Below are positions 59,467 through 64,000 of a stretch of DNA of 64,000 nucleotides, in pieces. Source of the DNA: an uncultured Pelagibacteraceae bacterium (GTDB taxonomy: Bacteria; Pseudomonadota; Alphaproteobacteria; Pelagibacterales; AG-422-B15); NCBI GenBank assembly GCA_902571005.1, contig CACGAG010000002.1, forward strand, positions 1-64,000. Direction: 5' to 3'. The translations under genes were made by a program, and so were the position numbers. The notes beneath the pieces were generated by a model. The model searched no databases. It was not told where the DNA came from and saw nothing but the letters and a program-made list of their open reading frames with translations. How positions within the stretch are numbered: position 1 is the first letter of the stretch; each line of letters starts with the position of its first letter.

Positions 59467-59967
59467 TTATATTGATGCAGCGTAATCAATTATGCTATTT
59501 TGAATTTTTATTAATACATCGTTATCGGAGGTTGATTTTATCCAATTATTATTTTTTAATTCTTGAATGAATATTCTTATGTCTAAGGAATCTGCTGTTA
59601 AATCATCACCAACAATATAAACATCAATTTTAATGCGGCTGTTTATATCTTTTTCAATTGAAAACCAATCAGTCAATATAAAGTAGTCTTCTTTGTTGGC
59701 TTCCAACACCGGCATGAATGACAACTTTGCAAGTGAAGCCTTCCATAGCTTTTCTTTATTATTAATTAAATTGTCATTGTTGATTGAGAGTGATTTACTT
59801 ATTTCATCGTTTATCCATTTATTAAGGCTTATCCCCCTTGAGTTAGGATCTGCTGCGTCTTCTCCTCTTATATGGCCAGAGTCTGCCCTTTCTATGCTTA
59901 ATGGAAGTTGAGCGCAGTTAGTGAGAGTGACTAAAATAAAAATGAAAAAAAAATATGCTTTCATCAC
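59467..59967 (-). CDS. DUF3576-like lipoprotein
   Basis: Lipobox LTNC; LWKASLAKLSFMPVLEANKEDYFILTDWFS. Confidence 0.75.
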   Translation of the reverse strand: MMKAYFFFIFILVTLTNCAQLPLSIERADSGHIRGEDAADPNSRGISLNKWINDEISKSLSINNDNLINNKEKLWKASLAKLSFMPVLEANKEDYFILTDWFSIEKDINSRIKIDVYIVGDDLTADSLDIRIFIQELKNNNWIKSTSDNDVLIKIQNSIIDYAASI

Positions 59968-60003
59968 TTATTAATATTACAAGATTGTTACATATTTATT
60001 AAA

Positions 60004-60036
60004 ATAACCAGAGTGCATTATTTGCACTCTGGTTAT
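60004..60036 (-). terminator. Terminator of porin gene
   Basis: ATAACCAGAGTGCA-TTATT-TGCACTCTGGTTAT, perfect 14-bp stem. Confidence 0.9.
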
Positions 60037-60073
60037 CATGATCAATTAACTTGAAAGGATTAAAAAAAGTTAA

Positions 60074-61006
60074 TTAAAAGCCAATTTTGTAGCCAATGAA
60101 GAAGTTTTCAACATCCTCATTTGAACCCACAGAAGCAACATGATATTCAAGTGATGCTTTTACGCCTCCACCGAATGACTTTTGCAAGGAAGCAATAGAG
60201 CCATCGTCATCAGCCGTTGCGCCAGGATTATCTACATCAAAATACTCGTATTGAAAAGTTGCACCCAATCCAGGAATCTTTGGCGTTTTCACACCTACTA
60301 CTGTATAGCTGTCACCGCTATCTGAATCGTATAGACCATAACCAATCGTGTAACCTGCAAGTTTAGGTGCTTTAATACCAATCATATAGTTTTCATCCCC
60401 AGTTCTAGAGTCCGTATTGCCTTCATCGACAATGCCTCCTTTGACTGAAAAACCGGCGATCTTTCCAGATATTGAATAAGCCATTGTGTCGTCATAACCA
60501 GCCGTTGTTCCAAATCCGATACCCGCTTTAACAGTAAATCCATTTATCTTAGGTGATGTGTAGACAATTTGGTTGCTATCATCAAAACCTGCTGCACCAG
60601 TAACGCCATCACCATCTTCATAATCAGCGCTTAGGCCTTGAGGTAATTTTCTAGAGCTTGCAAATGATGATTTTACAGGATGGCTATCCATACTATCAAC
60701 GGGGCCGCCTGAGAGACCATTACCAAAAGAAACTGTGCCCATGTCAGAAATGAATGAAATATCAAAATCACCACCTCCACCAGACTCGTAAGCCATGACA
60801 CCTTCTATACCTATACCATTGTCTAATGTATCTGTATAAGTCACGTATGCTGATTCTGTTATTGATATTCTTTCCTGAGACGCGTAAGAATCTCCAGATC
60901 CCCACAAGCCATTAAAAGTACCGCCAACAGTTACATCTGCTTGCGCACTTGAAAGAGCCATTATACTAGCAAGTGCAGTCGTCGCACTTAAGATTTTGTT
61001 GTTCAT
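60074..61006 (-). CDS. Outer-membrane porin
   Basis: Signal peptide MNNKILSATTALASIMALSSAQA, beta-strand-rich repeats, terminal aromatic FIGYKIGF. Confidence 0.9.
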   Translation of the reverse strand: MNNKILSATTALASIMALSSAQADVTVGGTFNGLWGSGDSYASQERISITESAYVTYTDTLDNGIGIEGVMAYESGGGGDFDISFISDMGTVSFGNGLSGGPVDSMDSHPVKSSFASSRKLPQGLSADYEDGDGVTGAAGFDDSNQIVYTSPKINGFTVKAGIGFGTTAGYDDTMAYSISGKIAGFSVKGGIVDEGNTDSRTGDENYMIGIKAPKLAGYTIGYGLYDSDSGDSYTVVGVKTPKIPGLGATFQYEYFDVDNPGATADDDGSIASLQKSFGGGVKASLEYHVASVGSNEDVENFFIGYKIGF

Positions 61007-61096
61007 ATATCACTCCATTAATTAATTAATGAGTGAAGTCATACATGAGATTTCATAAAATTTTAGTTAAGTAAATATTAACAATTATTAAGGTCT

Positions 61097-61156
61097 ATTA
61101 AAATTTTGTTACAGCTAAATTAATATTATTTCAATTTTGTTAAGATTATATAACAG
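61097..61156 (-). promoter_or_regulatory. Pho-box-like array upstream of porin
   Basis: Minus strand CTGTTAT(61150) TCTTAAC(61139) TTGAAAT(61128) ... CTGTAAC(61108) TTTTAAT(61097). Confidence 0.6.
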
Positions 61157-61287
61157 TTTATTTTTTTATATGTTTAAAAGTGTTTTTTTTATTTCAAAAT
61201 TATTTAAATATAATTTCTTATTATTAATTTTTTATTTAAAATTTATTAAGATGAATACTGTATAAAAAAATTTTTCTTCAAGTGTTG

Positions 61288-62295
61288 TTATTTTGCAACG
61301 CGTGATACAGTTTGATGTGACAAAAACAGCTTAGAAACCTCCTGCCAATCAAACTTTTTACTATAATTTATACAATCTGTACGACTCACTTTTCTCGCCT
61401 TATCAATTGAATTAATTAAATTATGATCAAGACAATTATGTTTAAAATTATCAAAAACATCAATTGGACCTGGAACAGGATATGCGGCCACAGGAAGTCC
61501 ACTGGCGAGAGCCTCGATCATGACCATTCCAAACGTATCTGTTTTACTTGGAAATACAAAGATATCTGAAGATGCATAGTACTGGGCCAGTTCATTTCCT
61601 TTCTTCGCTCCTACAAAAACTGCATCAGTATATTTTTTTTCTAATTTTTTCTTAGAGGGTCCATCACCTACAAGTAGTTTTGTGCCTTTTAAATTTAATT
61701 TAAGAAAATCTTCTAATGATTTTTCCTTAGATATTCTTCCTACATATAAATAAATTGGTTTTTCTAAATTGAGATCAATCTTGTTCTTCGGATTAAAAGC
61801 TTTTATATCAACGCCCCTGGACCATTTAACTGTCCTTTTAATTCCATGTGAATTAAGTTCATCTATAATTGAATTAGAGGATACCATTACTGCGCTAGAA
61901 TTTTTGTGAAACCATTTCAAAATTTTATATGTAAAAGATACAGGTATCTTAGCCATCGTGTTTATATATTCAGGAAATTTTGTACAATACGAGGTTGTAA
62001 ACGCATAATTATTCTTTGAACAATAATTCCTAACCGCTAAGCCAATAGGTCCCTCTGTAGCAACGTGTATAAAGTCAGGCTTAAACTTCTCAATGATCAC
62101 GCCAATTTTGAACCAATGATTAATCGCAAGTTTTATTTCAGGATAAATAATCAGTGGAATTGTAATAAATTTATCTGGAGTTATATACCTAACCTCATGT
62201 CCTTGACTTGTAAGTTCATCACCAAGTGTTTGATAAGTTCTAACAACACCATTTATTTGAGGGAGCCATGCGTCTGATGCGATGAGTATTTTCAA
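61288..62295 (-). CDS. GT4-family glycosyltransferase (Agt-like lipid glycosyltransferase)
   Basis: SDAWLPQINGVVRTYQTLGDEL, ATEGPIGLAVR, FPSKTDTFGMVMIEALASGLPVAAYPVPGPIDV; adjacent PlcP-like gene. Confidence 0.85.
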   Translation of the reverse strand: MKILIASDAWLPQINGVVRTYQTLGDELTSQGHEVRYITPDKFITIPLIIYPEIKLAINHWFKIGVIIEKFKPDFIHVATEGPIGLAVRNYCSKNNYAFTTSYCTKFPEYINTMAKIPVSFTYKILKWFHKNSSAVMVSSNSIIDELNSHGIKRTVKWSRGVDIKAFNPKNKIDLNLEKPIYLYVGRISKEKSLEDFLKLNLKGTKLLVGDGPSKKKLEKKYTDAVFVGAKKGNELAQYYASSDIFVFPSKTDTFGMVMIEALASGLPVAAYPVPGPIDVFDNFKHNCLDHNLINSIDKARKVSRTDCINYSKKFDWQEVSKLFLSHQTVSRVAK

Positions 62296-63114
62296 TTAAC
62301 TTAATACCTTTACGGAGTCCTTATGTTTGTTGATAATTTCATACTTTTCAGCGATATCTTTCCAGAAAAGAATTTCCATTGATCCATCAAAATTTTCTAT
62401 CATAAAGGAGCAACTTTCTACCCAGTCCCCATCATTATAGTAATGAACTCCATTTATTATTCGATGTGAAGCATGGTGAATATGTCCGCAAATAACTCCT
62501 TTTAGATTTTTCTTTTTTGCATAACCTGCAACTATTTCTTCGTACTTATTAATGTAAGAAACAGCATTTTTTACTTTTAATTTTAGATACTTTGAAAGCG
62601 ACCAATATTTCAAACCCAATAATAATCTTAATTGATTAAATCTTCTATTTAGCCATAAAGCTAAATCGTATGCGCTAGCGCCAAGATGGGCTAACCAGGG
62701 TGCGATATTGATAATTGAGTCAAATTTGTCTCCATGGAGTATAAGATATTCAGATCCATCTACTGTCTTATGTTTGATTTCATTAACTACTCTAATTTCG
62801 CCTAGTGTTATTGGCACAAATTTTCTAACAAGCTCATCATGATTTCCTGATACATAAAACACTTTAGTTCCATGTCGTGCTTTTCTTAGAATTTTTTGTA
62901 TTACATCACTGTGACTTTGTGGCCAGTACCATCTATTTTTAAGTCGCCACCCATCTATAATATCTCCAACTAAGTATAGGTAATCTGATCTGGTATTTTT
63001 TAAAAAATCAAGCAACTGTTCAGCTTGACAGCCTTTTGACCCTAAATGAATATCTGAAATAAATATGGAACGATATTTTAAGAGAGGAATAACATTATTT
63101 TTTTCGTTGACCAT
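62296..63114 (-). CDS. plcP: PlcP-like phospholipase C (metallophosphoesterase)
   Basis: FISDIHLGSKGCQAEQLLDFL, YLVGDIIDGWRLKNRWYWPQSHSDVIQKILRKAR, SGNHDE, CGHIHHA. Confidence 0.85.
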   Translation of the reverse strand: MVNEKNNVIPLLKYRSIFISDIHLGSKGCQAEQLLDFLKNTRSDYLYLVGDIIDGWRLKNRWYWPQSHSDVIQKILRKARHGTKVFYVSGNHDELVRKFVPITLGEIRVVNEIKHKTVDGSEYLILHGDKFDSIINIAPWLAHLGASAYDLALWLNRRFNQLRLLLGLKYWSLSKYLKLKVKNAVSYINKYEEIVAGYAKKKNLKGVICGHIHHASHRIINGVHYYNDGDWVESCSFMIENFDGSMEILFWKDIAEKYEIINKHKDSVKVLS

Positions 63115-63194
63115 AAATTTGGTAAAAAAGAATCAATCTTCATTACATTACCAATAATTTATGAAAGATTTGTTAAGCTATACTTTCTAGAAAT

Positions 63195-63250
63195 CTGTCA
63201 TAAAATTTTAATATTCTTGTAATTTTTATGACAAAATTAAAAATTATAAT
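63195..63250. promoter_or_regulatory. Four-unit Pho-box-like array with bidirectional layout and rightward -10
   Basis: CTGTCAT(63195) TTTTAAT(63206) TTGTAAT(63217) ATGACAA(63228), exact 11-bp steps; TATAAT at 63245; TATAGC on minus strand at 63182-63177. Confidence 0.75.
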
Positions 63251-63256
63251 TTAATC

Positions 63257-63340
63257 ATTGAGTAACTAGACAGAAGACTGAACTTCCTCATTTAATCCTC
63301 CACCCTTCCAAATATAAATGGGGAAGTTCTTCTCTTATTT
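63257..63340 (+). ncRNA. Candidate PhoB-dependent sRNA (predicted extent approximate)
   Basis: No ORF in region; GAACTTCC(63280)/GGAAGTTC(63322) stem with CCTCCACCC in loop, U-rich tail TTCTCTTATTTC; downstream of TATAAT + Pho boxes. Confidence 0.4.
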
Positions 63341-63412
63341 CAATTAGGGTAATTTGTATATTGGGATCATTATAAGAAAAAAGAGGAAAAATCAGGATTT
63401 TATAAAAAAAAA

Positions 63413-63441
63413 GACCCGTCCAAGTATAAATTGAACAGGTC
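63413..63441 (-). terminator. Rho-independent terminator of 63465..63884
   Basis: Minus strand GACCTGTTCAA-TTTATAC-TTGGACGGGTC then T run. Confidence 0.85.
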
Positions 63442-63464
63442 CTTAATTTATAGATTAAGTATGT

Positions 63465-63884
63465 TTAAAATGTTCTACCAATTCTCATTCCTGCCCTGTC
63501 GTACAAGACATTCATCAGAATGAAGACAAGTATACTAGCCACCATAGGAACTGGATTAGCGCCCCCATCTTCGCCCATAAATAAAACAATTTGCCTTATA
63601 GAAGTAACAAAGGATCCAACCAACATCATTCTAAAAAACACTGTAGATTGTTCAATTGGTGCCAGTAAACATGCAGTAAAACCTACTGCAAAAACTATAT
63701 AAACCCACCCGAGATTTGCAAACAGCTGAATATGTGCTGCATCAACATCGCTCGGATTTGTTCCTATTCGCTCTGCAAAGGCTAATACCGGCTCATTGTC
63801 TATAAACATAAAACCATAAAAGAGAAATAAAACTATTAAGAAACAAATTATTACTCTGCTTATTGTGTCTTCAACTTTAATCAT
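63465..63884 (-). CDS. DUF4345-like membrane protein
   Basis: Four TM, 139 aa, AERIGTNPSDVDAAHIQLFANLGWVY. Confidence 0.6.
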   Translation of the reverse strand: MIKVEDTISRVIICFLIVLFLFYGFMFIDNEPVLAFAERIGTNPSDVDAAHIQLFANLGWVYIVFAVGFTACLLAPIEQSTVFFRMMLVGSFVTSIRQIVLFMGEDGGANPVPMVASILVFILMNVLYDRAGMRIGRTF

Positions 63885-63894
63885 TTTGTTCCTC

Positions 63895-64000
63895 CTAAAA
63901 ATTACTTTGGTTTCTGAAAAAGATAGTCAAAAATACAATGAAATTTAGAACTATAAAAAATGCCAATAATGGATTACCACCATCGGGAAATGTCACACTT
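63895..64000 (-). CDS. Second small membrane protein, C-terminal part (runs off window)
   Basis: Minus-strand reading ...SVTFPDGGNPLLAFFIVLNFIVFLTIFFRNQSNF*; resembles the C-terminus of the neighbour (EDGGANPVPM...). Confidence 0.55.
   Translation of the reverse strand, partial: SVTFPDGGNPLLAFFIVLNFIVFLTIFFRNQSNF

Noticed and set aside
62296-63114. UDP-2,3-diacylglucosamine diphosphatase (LpxH) annotation
   Set aside because: The metallophosphoesterase motifs fit, but the GCQAE..LLDFL / WYWPQSHSDV signature, adjacent GT4 glycosyltransferase and Pho-box context fit PlcP better.

Overview
AT-rich bacterial chromosome segment, most likely from a streamlined marine alphaproteobacterium (taxonomy inferred from gene content, order and base composition only). 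The left part (about 1-29 kb) is dense housekeeping sequence: tatD-metG-holB-tmk-dacC, rlpA/mltB-like genes, a CBS/CGL-type transsulfuration pair, tRNA-Ser(UGA), yajQ, mfd-sdhE-recG, and clusters of small membrane proteins. The right part (about 30-64 kb) reads as one phosphorus-stress supercluster: PhnX-like phosphonatase, PhnZ-like HD oxygenase, phnCDEE transporter, phnF, complete C-P lyase phnGHIJKLNM with a 2H phosphoesterase (DUF1045), pstSCAB-phoU-phoB followed directly by arsC and an aquaglyceroporin, phoR-ppx-ppk, a porin, and a PlcP/Agt-type lipid-remodelling pair. I could read 11-bp-periodic Pho-box-like arrays by eye upstream of phnC, pstS, phnF/phnG, an MFS transporter, the porin and plcP. 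The most interesting candidates for something undescribed are: (i) an apparently bidirectional Pho-box promoter beside plcP whose rightward arm (perfect TATAAT) points into an unannotated sRNA-like hairpin with a CCUCC anti-SD loop; (ii) a stand-alone ~130-nt unit with a 32-aa Cys-rich micro-ORF, near-maximal complementarity to the 16S 3' end and its own terminator; (iii) a compact Mfd lacking the UvrA-binding region; (iv) arsenate detoxification genes coupled translationally to phoB; (v) a nearly identical 42-bp palindrome-containing element upstream of two genes flanking a GMC oxidoreductase. All functional names come from my reading of motifs; no database search was run.
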